From positions 34,686,385 through 34,750,384 of the forward strand of contig NC_056759.1 in the NCBI RefSeq assembly GCF_018687715.1: a stretch of 64,000 bases of DNA, written 5' to 3'. This document shows, one piece after another, positions 48,013 to 59,799 of the stretch. This stretch comes from Carya illinoinensis (Eukaryota > Streptophyta > Magnoliopsida > Fagales > Juglandaceae). Under the pieces are notes generated by a model. That model was given only the letters and a program-made list of their open reading frames with translations. It searched no databases and was not told where the DNA came from. Position 1 is the first letter of the stretch. Each line of letters starts with the position of its first letter. The translations under genes were made by a program, and so were the position numbers.

Positions 48013-48169
48013 ATAAAGATGGAAGTTGTCCATCTCATCAAGCCAAACATAGAGTAATCCAATTAGGGCAACACACAAAGCATTGAACAAGGGAGTGCCA
48101 CCATACATAGACATGATCAATGTAAAGAAGTTTTGGCGCACAACCAAAAATAGGAAGAATAATACAACG

Positions 48170-48296
48170 TGAAGGTTTTTACACTACACACTATCTATGT
48201 GGCATAATTTGATTTTGAAGATAAATTTTACAATTTAAATCTTACAAATCAAATTATGCCATTTAGCTAATGTGTGATGTAAAGGTTTTCAAATAG
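48170..48296. mobile_element. Hairpin MITE
   Basis: The left arm reads TTTTTACACTACACACTATC followed by TATGTGGCATAATTTGATTT. The right arm, in reverse, reads CCTTTACATCACACATTAGC followed by TAAATGGCATAATTTGATTT. The two ~50-base arms surround an AT-rich loop. The core words also occur near 5200-5290, suggesting a dispersed family. Confidence 0.75.
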
Positions 48297-48299
48297 CTC

Positions 48300-49700
48300 T
48301 AAAGAATGTTATTTTGTTCTAGGTAAGCCCTAAGAAATACATCCTAGCTGGGTTAACCCGAGAGGGTGCGTAGTGGTATAAAGATGAGCTTTATATACAG
48401 AAAGTTTTCAATTTGAAACTCTACATGGACACTCTTAGAACCAATAAAAATACACAACATTGAATTGTAATTGAAATGTTGGTTACATTTAATCAAATAT
48501 TTGAGTCTTTAGTCCCTTTATTTTCCAGTTCTCTAGGGTGGGCTTTTCAATTTGCTATTAAAATATATGAGCTATCAGTAGGGCTGTAATTGAGCCGAGC
48601 CAAGCTAGTCTTTAACTTGCCTAGCTTGAGATTGACTGTTTTATCTTTGTTCGATCTCGGCTCAAGTTGTTTATTTTTATTTATTTTTTGAATAAGATTT
48701 AATAATTAATAAATTAGATAAATAAAAAATATAATTTTGAATTTGTACAACTAACACCATTGAATTATAAGATTTTAAAAATTTATAATAAAATTAATAC
48801 GTAACTAATTGATATTTATCCAAATTAATAATATATTATATGCCTACATATATTATTAATAACATAATTTGATAGCGTATATATATTTCATATATGATTT
48901 CCGCATATTATTATATAAAATTATTAAATCTTATCGACTAACTGCTATACAAATTATAAAATAATAGCTACGAAACATATTCAATATATAGACATAAGTG
49001 ACTAGGTTACATATCACATATCTAATTATAAAAGTGCTATGCATATATTATTAGCTAATACATATATATGTATATATACATATGAGTATGTATATATTTA
49101 TCAATATATGAATAAGTTGTAATCTAGTTGAGCTAACGAGTCGACTCGGTGATAAATGGACAGACTTTAATGAGCCTTGGCCGATTCGAATTGAGTTTAG
49201 TTTCGTATGTGTCATATAATAATCGAGTAGGTATCTATTTTCACGGATGAGTTTTTTTTTTTTCATTAATAAAATTCGATTTGAGTTTAACTAAACGAGT
49301 ATCAGGCAGGCTATGGAACTAATTGGTTCATTTACTACCCTAACTATTAATTTTCTAAGTTTTGATAAAATTATTGTAAATGAATCATCTTACTATTTCT
49401 TGTTTTATTTTCTATTATCATTTTTCAAGGCTCTCTCTCCCTCTCTCTCTCTCTCTGGCGTACTCCTGTATAATAAGAGAAATAATAGAGCCACAAAAAA
49501 AAAGTACACGTATTTTGTACCGAATCTTTAAAAATTTTAAAAAATATTTTTCTTTTACTTAATAATTAAGAAAATGTTTTTTAATAATTTTGTATTTTTT
49601 TATTTTTAAAATTTTTTAAATAGATTTAAAAAATATTTGAAAAAATTACAAAATATATATATATATATATATTTGAATAGATGATAATTTAATTCAATAA
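48300..49700. other. AT-rich spacer, no gene seen
   Basis: An AGGGCTGTAATTGAGCCGAG start at about 48582 resembles the end of a hAT-like non-autonomous element, but I could not fix a matching right end. A short CT run lies at 49435-49456. No coding signal is present. Confidence 0.4.
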
Positions 49701-49712
49701 TACAGGGTTATA

Positions 49713-50085
49713 GATGGAGAATCTGACTGTCGATCTCACCTTTATCACTGCCGAAAGTGGCTCTGATCTTGAAAGTTTCATCGACACTGAAACGAAAAAG
49801 ATTCTTGCTTCTCTGCTCAGAGGCTGCTGCTTCTGCGATTGGTGTGTGATATATTTTTTCGTGTTTATAGGAAATCGGATATTATAACTTGTGTTTAGGA
49901 AACCGAATGAGTCCTGTTTATACCTACCGTACACTCTTTCAATTGAATTGTGACGCATTTTTTGAGCTTCTTTCCCCCATTTCTCGTCCAACTTGGTCGA
50001 CTGAATCGGAGACTTGACTCTTTCTATTAATTTCTTTTGGTTTACTCGGGCCTTTGCAGGGAAGCTAGTTTAAAGGCTGCGTTCC
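49713..50085 (+). other. Possible two-exon start of an unidentified gene
   Basis: From ATG 49713 an open frame reads MENLTVDLTFITAESGSDLE, then TKKILASLLRGCCFCDW, up to a GT at about 49842. Another short open piece (EASLKAAFHEMR) starts after TTTGCAG at about 50060 and would join in phase. I recognise no family. It might be a decayed 5' end or chance; the DC1 gene begins 290 bases further on. Confidence 0.2.
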
Positions 50086-50283
50086 ATGAGATGAGAGTAA
50101 GTGGACAAAAACAGGTCGAAGACAAAGGAATGATAGGAGCAAGTACCGGATCTGTGTTCATCTTTTGGGGGTAAAATTAAGAGGTACACTATCATCTAAA
50201 TCTTTCATTGTAGAGAGAGAGAAAGGGGGGTGGGGGTCCTCTGGCTTCATCAGACCCAGAACAAAACAATCCCAAATGCCGCA

Positions 50284-50290
50284 TATATAG
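50284..50290 (+). promoter_or_regulatory. Possible TATA box of the DC1 gene
   Basis: CATATATAGACC lies 88-94 bases upstream of the ATG at 50378. A GA/G-rich stretch (AGAGAGAGAAAGGGGGGTGG, about 50213-50236) precedes it. Motif and spacing are plausible, but AT-rich DNA gives many such matches. Confidence 0.4.
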
Positions 50291-50377
50291 ACCAGTACCA
50301 ATTGCTGGTTAAATAGTTTTCTAGTAGATAGAGAAACTAGTTGTCCGTGTGAAAGACAGTGAGAGGTGGAAAGAGAG

Positions 50378-52353
50378 ATGAGCCTGAAGTATTTTGGGCA
50401 CGGGAGGCTGTTGACCTTAAGTTATCAACATAAAAAAGACGACGGAAACGGAATACCCTGGTGTACGGCATGCGGCCGTGATGTCTTTGGTTTTTATTAC
50501 AAATGCGATGCTTGCTACTTTGTACTTCATAAAGCATGCGCCAAACAACCCCGCAAGTTGCAACACCCATGGCACCCGGAACATCCTCTTACTATCCTCG
50601 AAGGTGTGCCGGCTGGTGCATGGGCAGAAGCTGCATGTCATTGCTGCGGTGAACGTTTAGGTGGCTACACTTACCACTGTTCTCAGTGTAATTTCAACAT
50701 ACATGTTGATTGCGCTTCTCTACTGGTCACCATAGAAGCTGAAATCCACGAACACCCATTGACGCTGCTACGGAACTCAATCTCGTTCTCTTGTTATGCG
50801 TGCAAGAGGGAGGGCAATGGCTTTCTTACTTCTGTGCTACGTGTCATATCATGATCCACCCAGAATGTGGTGTTCCTTTACCATTGACTGTCAAAGTCAT
50901 ACGTCACGAACACCCTCTCAAACTGACCTCCTCCGTTCAGGTCAATCAATCCCACCATCGGATTTGCCAGCTCTGTGTGAAAGTGGTCGACACCTACAGG
51001 TTCTATTATTGCTCAATTTGCGATTTCGCTGCCCACCAAGATTGTGCTACGAACGAGGACGACAAGGATGAAACATTTGAGTTCCCAGAAAATAAGCACA
51101 AGGCAGCTATTGATGTACCGACTGCTGCGCTTAAAGAGGAAGATTTCAGTATTGATAAATCTATATCCATTGATCCGTTACAGACTCATCCCCCCAAAAT
51201 CCCTTTTAAAAGAGAAAATTCGAGGTTTGATGATCAGTTACCAAAAATCCCTTTCAAAAGTGAAAATCCGAGGTTTGATGATCAGTACCCAAAAATCCCT
51301 TTCAAAAGTGAAAATCCGAGGTTTGATGAATCGATTAACTCAGTAAGTTATGTTGCCATCGAGAAGAAGATGATTGAGGAAAGTTATGTTGCCATCGAGA
51401 AGAAGATGATTGAGGACAGTATTGACATAGACGTGGAAATCAAGCATTTCAGTCATGAGCATAGCTTAAAGCTTACAAATGAGCTTCTTCTGACAGACGA
51501 AAAATGTGATGGGTGTATACAATGTATACAACCTCCATTTTACAGCTGTCCTCAATGTCCATTTTTTCTTCATGAATCTTGTATTAAATTGCCCAGAAAA
51601 AAACGGCAATTGCTTCACCGACACCAACTCACCCTCCTTCCAAAGGCACCTTATAAAGGTGGCTTGTTTCTATGCCGTGCTTGTGATCGTATTTGCAATG
51701 GATTCACCTACAATTGTGATAAATGCAGGTTCAACCTTGATGTGCAATGTAGTCTGATCCCAAATAAATTTACCCATGAAGTTCACGTGCATCCGCTTAC
51801 TTATTCGAGTGCCCCATGCAAGGAGAAGTGTAGTTGTTGTGATTCTGAAGGAAAAGTCTTCAGATGTGCTGATTGTGAATTTACTCTCGACGTCAAATGC
51901 GCCACGCTACCCCGCAATGTAAGGTACCGACCCTTTGATCAACCCTTCAAACTCTGTTATTCTGCCGAAGATAACTCTGGTGAATACTACTGTGACATCT
52001 GTGAAAAAAGACGAGACCACGAGCACTGGTTCTATCATTGTTCAGATCTCCAATTTCCTGCTCATCCCAGATGCATTCTTGGGGCATTCCCGAATATCAA
52101 GTTTGGGAGGACTATCACATCCTCTGGGCATTCGCATCCTCTCACTTTGGTTCATTCGTCCAAAGACCACACTCAATGCTGCAAGGGATGCAAGGGCCGT
52201 ATTTCTGAGATATTGAGTTTTGAATGTGCCGAGTGTAATTTCAATTTTCACGTTAGTTGCTTGGAGGGATTAGATGATATATATATTGGCCACCCGCTGT
52301 ACCCCCACTCCAGAATAATTGGAGATTATTCCTATGATTCCTATTATCAATAA
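50378..52353 (+). pseudogene. DC1-domain (C1-like Cys/His) protein gene with one frameshift
   Basis: An intronless gene of about 658 codons encodes a chain of DC1 zinc-binding modules, a large plant family linked to stress and hormone responses. From ATG 50378 the N-terminal piece reads CTACGRDVFGFYYKCDACYF and HCCGERLGGYTYHCSQCNFN. At about 50820, inside the third module, one base is missing; the frame then resumes and stays open to the stop at 52353, with CQLCVKVVDTYRFYYCSICD, CDGCIQCIQPPFYSCPQCPF, CRACDRICNGFTYNCDKCRF and CKGCKGRISEILSFECAECN among some eight modules. Between modules four and five a linker holds three 16-residue repeats (KIPFKSENPRFDDQ type, 51196-51340) and two 12-residue repeats (SYVAIEKKMIEE). 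A single lesion in 2 kb suggests a young pseudogene, a polymorphic allele or a sequencing error. Confidence 0.9.
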
Positions 52354-52359
52354 TGAGAG

Positions 52360-53556
52360 AGATCTCCTCACTAATGCAATCATTTAGAAATCAATTATTT
52401 ATATATTCTTCTTCTAGCATTTTCTGTAAATAAGCTTTGTTCTTGTTCATCCATATTGGCTGTTCAAAACGCCTAAAAATTGACGAAAGTGTACTTTCGA
52501 TAAGTTTTTCACTCTTTAATTTACCTTATTTATAACTGTTTCAAAATATACAACAGTAGCAACTGATGGTATAATTTGAAAGTAAACTATTAATATTGAT
52601 ATGCGATATATGGTATTGTGTTGGGTGTTGGCAAATTCTGTTGGTGCAAATGGGGTTTTAGAAGATGAAAATAGAGAGAGGAGTTTGCTTCAAGTGGCGT
52701 GACAATGTTGTTTTCCTTGAGACATGGAAAATTCTCACCAATTAATAATGATATGCATACATGCTACCAGTAAGCTGTTCATCAAACATACAATGAAACG
52801 GAGAACAAGTTTACGTTATGCACAAACAAAATTAGATTTAAATGCCCTCATATTTGCTATTCTGCTAAGAAATTATAAATTTATTTCTACAGCTAAACAA
52901 ATCCTAATGTAAGTTTGGAAGATAAAAGAAACTTCAAAGTTAACTTCTACAATCTAAATGAATTTGTTGGACAAGGAGCTTATTTGTAGATGATCAAAGG
53001 ATGCTTATGAAAAGTTCAAATATTTTTGTTTCTCAAAAACCTAAGGCTAGAATTGGGATGAGTCAAGCCAATAGTCTTTTGGGTGGTCATGCTCAGTTTG
53101 ACTCGAGTAACTTGAGCTCGTCGACTTGGGTGGTTTTGAGTGTTGAGAAGAGTTGTGAATAATAATAAAAAATACGTGAAAAGTAATAATAAAGTAATGA
53201 ATAGTAATAAAAAGTATGTGAAAAGTAATGAATAGTAATAAAAGTAGGTGAAAAGTAATATTAAAATAATAAATAGTAGTGAGAAGTGTTGAGAGTACCT
53301 GAGTACCCCAATGTAGCCTTAAGCTCAGTCAAGTTTAAGTTTGTCAAAATACAAGCTTGAGCCTAGTCAAGTTATTTCCCAAGGGTTGCTCATGCTCTTT
53401 TATTAGCTAGAGCAAAGTCGAATGATTTCTTGAGCTTTGCTCATGCTTTTAAAAATATTATTTATTTATTTATTTTTGAATAAAACCAAATAATATAAAT
53501 ACAAAATTACAAAAAGTATTCAATTTAATGAATTTTTTACAACTAATATATAAATT
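52360..53556. other. Spacer with a MITE-like repeat, no gene seen
   Basis: AT-rich 3' flank of the DC1 gene. At 53140-53310 lies a copy of the CACTACTATTCAC family in reverse (GTGAAAAGTAATGAATAGTA words). It sits inside a patch that repeats GAGTCAAGCC, GACTCGAGTAACTTGAGC and similar words, so one small element may be nested in another. Confidence 0.45.
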
Positions 53557-53795
53557 CACTACAACACATGAGGCTATTTGCCATGATTTAACTCACGGAA
53601 AATAGTAGAAAAAACGTGGCTTAAAGTCTTCTACTACCGTTTTGCATCGCTAGTGAACTGCCAAAAATTCTTCGTCTCAAAAGATCATTTGCGGCGACAT
53701 TTGAATGCCAATGAAAGTAATATCCTTTTGTAATAAAAAGTCTTGCCGGAAATAGTCAAATTTTGGTCACATAAAAATGTCTCTTTGTTATTTTA
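53557..53795 (+). mobile_element. Possible CACTA-type left end
   Basis: CACTACAACACATGAGGC at 53557 matches the CACTA terminal signature. It is followed by short inverted words around GGAAAATAGTAGAAAAAACG and CGTGGCTTAAAGTC. No right end was found, and the outer solo LTR begins at 53796. Weak, signature-only evidence. Confidence 0.35.
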
Positions 53796-56700
53796 TGTGG
53801 CACCCTCGACCTCCACATGTGATTTGGCGGGAGTCATAATGCCGGGGTGTTGGCCGCTCAGGTCACACACCCCATGCACAAAGTTGAAGCATGTGTCTGT
53901 AAGCATGCAATGTATAAGTGTGTAGTTAAGAAACTAACAGAAAATAAAAAAGGTAGTATAAAATATTAAAAGTACTAGGAATTAAAATATATCACCTAGA
54001 AAAATAAACTATAAGTCACCAAGACTCCCAAACATTGACATAAAATTAATACGGTCATTCTACTAAATAAAAGGAAAACACCAATCAACGCTACATAAGG
54101 GGAAAGGTCCCCAAGTCTTCACTCTTCAGGCAGAGCCGATCCTCTAAGTTCGTATTCATCATCTGCATCAAAGTTTACAGTTTCACGAAACAAAATCGTA
54201 GGTGGGTACATCATTGTGTGATTTCACAATTTCAATAAGTAAAGCCGTATATTAACACCCAAAAATACAAGGACGGAAAAAAATGGACAATTCACAGTAA
54301 AGGGGAAAATTGATATCTTTAGCATTACCAGAATTGTATAAACCCAATTTCCTTCTCAATATTTACAGAAAAGGCCACACACTCAAAATCACCTTTTTGT
54401 TTGAAAAGTCACCATTTATTTAATTAAGGTATGCATCATGGTCTCCCCTAGGGACCATATGCACACTCTGACTCCTTTTGTCACATCACGGGTAACGATC
54501 GTGCATATGACTTCTTAACGAGCAATGCCCAGTTTCATACCCGGCGTATACATGACCAGACACCCTCTAGCTTCCACCAGCAGAGACACCACAGAGTCGG
54601 CACTAAAGGATTACCATTTCTTTTGAGCCTGTTGTCGCCTTGTGACAATCTAGGGCATGTCAATCAGTTTTATAAGCTCTCAAGTGACCATAAGAGTTTC
54701 ATCGAAATAATGCCCCATGTCGACTTAAGGTCGTGACACACCCACATCCACAAAACACCCTTTTAATCTTTTGACACCAAAATCGCAGTTTTTCAAGTTT
54801 CCAATACAAACACAGAACATAGCACAATTTATACAATTTAATGACATGCAATAAATAAAATGCAAATATGCAACATGTAGGTATTGGATGACAAGGCACA
54901 ACAAAGTAAGGCAAACAAACAGTGTAGCACACAATTTCATAGTTTCACAATTTTATAACTACACGAGATTCCCAACGCTTCACCTGACCCTCTGCCAACT
55001 ATCATTACCAACTACAGTTATTATCTCAAAGCTCCATAGGGCCCTCAGCCACTTTATAATTCACAACCATACTGCAGCAAAACACAATTTAATGATTTCT
55101 CCAATGTTAGTAGTTCAATGGTTAGTCCGAGGTTTTTCTTACAACACAGAAGGGCAATTATGGATGATCAAGCACACTGACTTACAGTGTCCCTGCTGGA
55201 TCAAGAGAAAACTGTAAGTCTGAGCATGCATGTGTCGTTGTGCAGATGGAAAAAGCAGTTAGTGAAGTCAAAACGCAGCCTAAAAATAAAATACTAGGTG
55301 AGTGGCAGACGAGCCTACTGTTGTAACACTGCACTCCCCCACGTTAAGAATAAAGTTAATTTTATAACTTCTTGAGAACCGGAGTACTACTATTGAACTT
55401 GACTTAAAAATATTTTATTTTATTATAAAGGAAGCACCAAGTAAAAAGATTCCATAAAATAAATAAAATCATTTGGTATTAAAATACTGAAATCATAAAT
55501 GAGAGTGTGCAGAAGCATTTATTTACAATTTCTCAGAGTCCATGCCATAAAAATCATAACTGAAAATCTTTGTACATGATCTAGGCCACTATCACGCTTC
55601 CCTAGATTAAGTCTTATCCTGCATCTCTACCTTTATAAATATTTTGACCTTGAGTGGTGTAAAAAATAAAGATAAACTAAAATGAGTCTATGATTCAGTA
55701 AGAAATATATCATAAAGTAAACACATATTAACATAAGGTTTTTCATAAAATATTTCATGACAAGAACTTAAAATCATGATCATTCATATGCATGCTTATG
55801 ATATGCATGAGTTATCTTAGCTTATCTGACTTATCTTATGTACCATACTGGCCCACACACTTAACCTTGTGTGCAAGATTATGCACCCGCTCTACATCCT
55901 ACAGCCACAAGGGGAGTCGCTAATAGTATTCTAGCATATTATGGTGGACCACGCTTAGATTTGTGGCTTGCACACCCACCCATAAATCACATTAGTATCA
56001 TGCATCTAAATGGTCATCTAATTAATTGTTATGAGCTTATCTTATACTTGATCTTATGAAAACTTATGTGTCTTATATAACTTGAGATACATAATACATA
56101 TATAACTATAATATATAGAATGAACCATGATAAATGACATACTTGCAAATATCATAACATGTGTGGTACATAACACTGGCTTCCAACAAATTGGCTTTCA
56201 TAATAATATATATAACTAGCTAACGTATGATAATCCTAATTTATGATCAAGCCACTTACCTTGTAGCGCTAATTCGATAATTTCATGGCGCGACTGATTT
56301 CCTTTTATGGGCTCAACATTGGCTAGAGAGAGAGATATATTAACTGAGAGTTTGAGAAACACACATAAGAGAGAATGAGGGAGAAAACATGAAGGATACT
56401 GTGAGAGGAATGAGGCAATCGGCTATTGGCGTGGTGAATGTGGGACGCACACGATAGCCGACGAGTTTGAGTTGGACTCAGTCGCAATCATTCAAAAAAA
56501 GAGTTTGAATTTAAAAACATGATCTAGTAGTTCATTCAATGTAAGATTGGTAGTGGCTGAGATTGCGTATGAGACTTCAATCAATGATGATTTTAAATTG
56601 AAATAAATTTCTAATGGCTAGTCTTAAAATTTTAAAAGAAGTCTAACTCGTTCAATAAATAATAAATAGGATTTAACCTAATTATTGAGTCTAAGTAAAA

Positions 56701-57830
56701 ATTTTAATAAGCCTCAATCATTTATTGCTTATGGGCTTATCCAATATGGCCTATTAGATATAATTTAGGTCCAGTAAAAATTCTTAATATTCTGACCTTA
56801 GAATTATTGGGCCGAGCCGTTACAACTGGTGATGGCGTCTAGAGGGGCGGAGCACAACGGCAACAGTGGCGGTGCATGATAATTGGGGCGGATTTAGACA
56901 ATTAAGGGGGATCTACAACTGGAAAAAATTAAAGGTTGGCAAAACTAACGTAAACAGAGGGTGGAGGAAGGGGATCTCGTTGTGGATAGTGGTGGTAGGC
57001 GACGATGCAACACTAAGAAAAGAGGGATCTATGGTTGGGTTGGGTGGATCTTAGAGGGAGAAATGTCGAGTAGAGGGGGAAGGGTGAGGGGGTGGTCGAA
57101 CGACCACTAGGGAGCTACTGAAAGTGGTTGACTGCGGCGGCACACGTTGGAGCTTAGGAAGAAATTTCCTAACTAATGGAAAAAAAAAGTACCAAAGAGG
57201 GAGAGCTTGAGGGATTTGGTGATGGAGGACAGGATTGAGAGGGAGAGTGGCTCAAGATGGTTTTCGAAAGGGGGAGATCCAACTTATTTATAGGTCATGG
57301 TGCTAGGGCTTGGTAGATGCAACCTCAGTTGAGATTGGCAGTGCAAGACGGTGGGGGAAGGCTAAGCTTTGCATGTGTGGTTTGCAACTGGTGGTACACA
57401 GCAGCGGTGTGTAGGCATGAGGCCAAACACCTCAGGGGTGGCAGTGAATGGGGATCATGTATTGGGTGGTGGAAAGGTGGTCAGATAGTGGCAGGAGGGG
57501 ACGGGACGACGCTAACACTTGGAGCCGAGTTGGTGGCAGGCGTGGGTGGTGGAACAGGCACTACTTGCCAGAGAGGAAAAAGAAAAAATGAAGGGGGGGA
57601 AGGGTTGTGCAGTGCTGGAGAGAAAGAGAAAAGAAAAAATGAAGACTAGAGTTAAAACCTTAGTCCAAAACGTTGTCGTTTCACATGAAGGGAGGGGCTG
57701 GGCTCACACACATGGGCCGGGCTGAAATTTGCATCCACTTTGCACAAAAAGAGCCCACTTAAATCAACAACATACTGAGCTCCACTTCACCAAAGAAAAA
57801 CACTCATACATAACAGACTTGGGCTTCACA
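53796..57830 (-). repeat. Outer solo LTR, interrupted by a second solo LTR
   Basis: The ends are TGTGGCACCCTCGACCTCC on the left and GGGCTTCACA on the right, so it reads TGTGAAGCCC...GGTGCCACA on the minus strand. Flanks are TTTTA (53791-53795) and TTTAA (57831-57835), a 5-base duplication with one mismatch. Removing the inner LTR and its duplication leaves about 2.5 kb. A TATA box (CCTATAAATAAG, about 57283-57294 in reverse) fits an LTR promoter. There is no internal retroelement coding sequence. Confidence 0.6.
55322..56824 (-). repeat. Inner solo LTR (1503 bases)
   Basis: The minus strand begins TGTAACGGCTCGGCCCAATA and ends GGGGGAGTGCAGTGTTACA. Flanking bases ACTGT (55317-55321) and ACTGG (56825-56829) are a 5-base duplication with one mismatch. 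Its first 330 bases match the plus-strand LTR fragment at 18668, showing one family at two places in the window. No internal domain remains, as after LTR-LTR recombination. Confidence 0.72.
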
Positions 57831-57835
57831 TTTAA

Positions 57836-58149
57836 GGTGAGAGATATTATCCGAAAATGCTTAATTGCAATGAAATAATTCGCTTATGAATAATTATTTG
57901 TGTAAAGAACTCTCACGAAAAATAGTTTTATATATATAAAAAATAACTATTTGTTGCGAAATTCCAAGCAAATATTATTACATGAGCAAAACAAAAATAC
58001 TAAATAAGAAACTATCAAATATTATTACATGGTATTTAATGATTAATACAAGCATTTAAAGGACTAACATGATATCATAGAGGCTAGCTAATTAATACAA
58101 ATTACTAGTGTTCAATTAATGCAACAGTGGACACAGATTATGGGATTAG
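57836..58149. other. Short spacer, no gene seen
   Basis: AT-rich sequence between the outer solo LTR and the DC1 fragment. No signal recognised. Confidence 0.4.
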
Positions 58150-58460
58150 CTAGTGCTCAAGTTGCGATTTTCTTGTCCACCCTATCTGTGCTACAAACAA
58201 GAAAAATAGAGATGAAACGTTTGTACGAGAATTTAAGGATAAAGAGCGTATTTGGTTAGTAAGTGTGTTGGACTCTGAAGATTTAGGACTTGATGAATTC
58301 ATTGACTCGTTACCGTATGTTGTCAAGAAGATCAAACTTGGAGTTGATGGAATTGAAGTAGTTTTTGGAGTTAAATATTTTAGTCATGTGCATGCATGCA
58401 TGACTAATTAATCCTCACTGATGAAGTTGAGATCAATGAAAAATATGATGGATGTAGGGG
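58150..58460 (+). pseudogene. DC1-domain gene fragment
   Basis: The plus strand reads SSCDFLVHPICATNKKNRDE and then FIDSLPYVVKKIKLGVDGIE, a linker, and VKYFSHVH. This matches the order of the DC1 gene at 50378 from the end of its fourth module (CDFAAHQDCATNEDDKDE) through the linker to IKHFSHEH. The repeats of the linker are absent and both ends of the gene are missing. It is a partial duplicate of the same gene type, about 6 kb downstream. Confidence 0.8.
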
Positions 58461-58748
58461 TGGGCTCAGACTTTGATGGAGTTGGAAACCCACCTCCGAC
58501 CTCCAACTCCGATTGGAGACGAAGATAATTTCAGACTTGGACTCCAACTTCGATAGGAGTCAAAGCTTGACTTCGATCGGAGGTCAGAGTTGGGCCTTCC
58601 GAAGGTCCAATCTCTGTTTGGGCTCACCATTTTTGAAAAATCTGTTTAATTTTTTTTTTAAAAAAAAAGGAGTAAAAATCATCAGCAGCCTAGTGGGCTT
58701 TCTATTTTTGAAAAATATTGTAAAAAATAATTAAAAAATATAAATACA

Positions 58749-59345
58749 ATGAATAAATTACATACATTACAAAACCAAAGAGAAAAAATGCACAATCACA
58801 ATGTAAATAAAAAATTCTCGGAACCACCAAACAACCACCACAATCACAATCAAACAACCTCCATAATCACAAACTCACAACCTGTCAACCACCACAATTA
58901 CAATCTCAATATCCACCAAACAACCACCTGTACACCACAATCACAACCAATCCTAACCAACTTCACCAAAGTCCTCACCCAATTTACAATGTAATAATAT
59001 ATAGAATAAAACAAAAGCATGTGATCATGACATTAAGAAGTATTGTTTTATGCAAGAGGAAGTGAGTCTTAGGTAAGATGAAACATTTATTTAGAAAGAG
59101 AAGGTGTTACTTGAGCAAGAGAAGGTATGGAATGAAGAAAAAAAAAAGAATAGGAAAAAATTATGACGATAAATACAAGTACCATGCCTCTAATGCTACA
59201 AGAATACTATCTTCAACGAAAAATGGAAATACTTGCAAGTCGTACTGGAGAAACTAGCTATCATGTATTTTATGGAATAATGCTTTATTTGTGGTTTGTT
59301 GGCCTTTTTTTAATGTTGTGGCGTAATGTTTATTTGATGTTTTAA
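58749..59345 (+). pseudogene. PIF/Harbinger ORF1-like remnant
   Basis: An Asn/His-rich piece (NNHHNHNQTTSIITNSQPV, 58749-58994) is followed by a charged helical piece (KEKVLLEQEKVWNEEKKK) and then MPLMLQEYYLQRKMEILASR (about 59184). The last phrase resembles the C-terminal end of the Myb/NAM-associated protein that accompanies PIF/Harbinger transposases. The frame is broken. Its place beside a Harbinger transposase supports the call. Confidence 0.45.
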
Positions 59346-59799
59346 ACCTTGGATTGTATTTGACATTTTACAAGTCTTTATGTTTGTTAGCTTCTTTAAC
59401 TCCAACGTTTTTAATGTTTTATGGAGTACCATTTATTTGATGTGTTAGGAGAAATTTTATGCTTGTTGGCTTCTTTAATATGATCATAAACATTAATACA
59501 ACCATAAAACATTAATATAACCGTAAACATTAATAAAACCATAAAACATTAATATAACCATAAACATTAATATAACCATAAAACATTAGTACCTCGTTGC
59601 ATAATCATGACCATTAATATTGTAATTAACAGTTGGAGTATGCACTTGAGCAATGTTAGAAAATATAAAAAGCACATTTATATCATTATGAGATCCCGGT
59701 AATCCAAAAAAATATGTCAAATTCATAAATCGTAAGAAGTCACAACTTCTAAAATAATTTTCGGTTCGTGGATATTACCATAGTACATACCATGCCAAG

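Noticed and set aside
57317..57725. Gly/Trp-rich plus-strand ORFs of 110 and 68 codons
   Set aside because: They lie in the GC-rich U3 part of the outer solo LTR and resemble no protein.
58749..58994. Asn/His-rich ORF as an independent gene
   Set aside because: Composition comes from CCACAATCACAA-type repeats, and its position fits the Harbinger ORF1 remnant.
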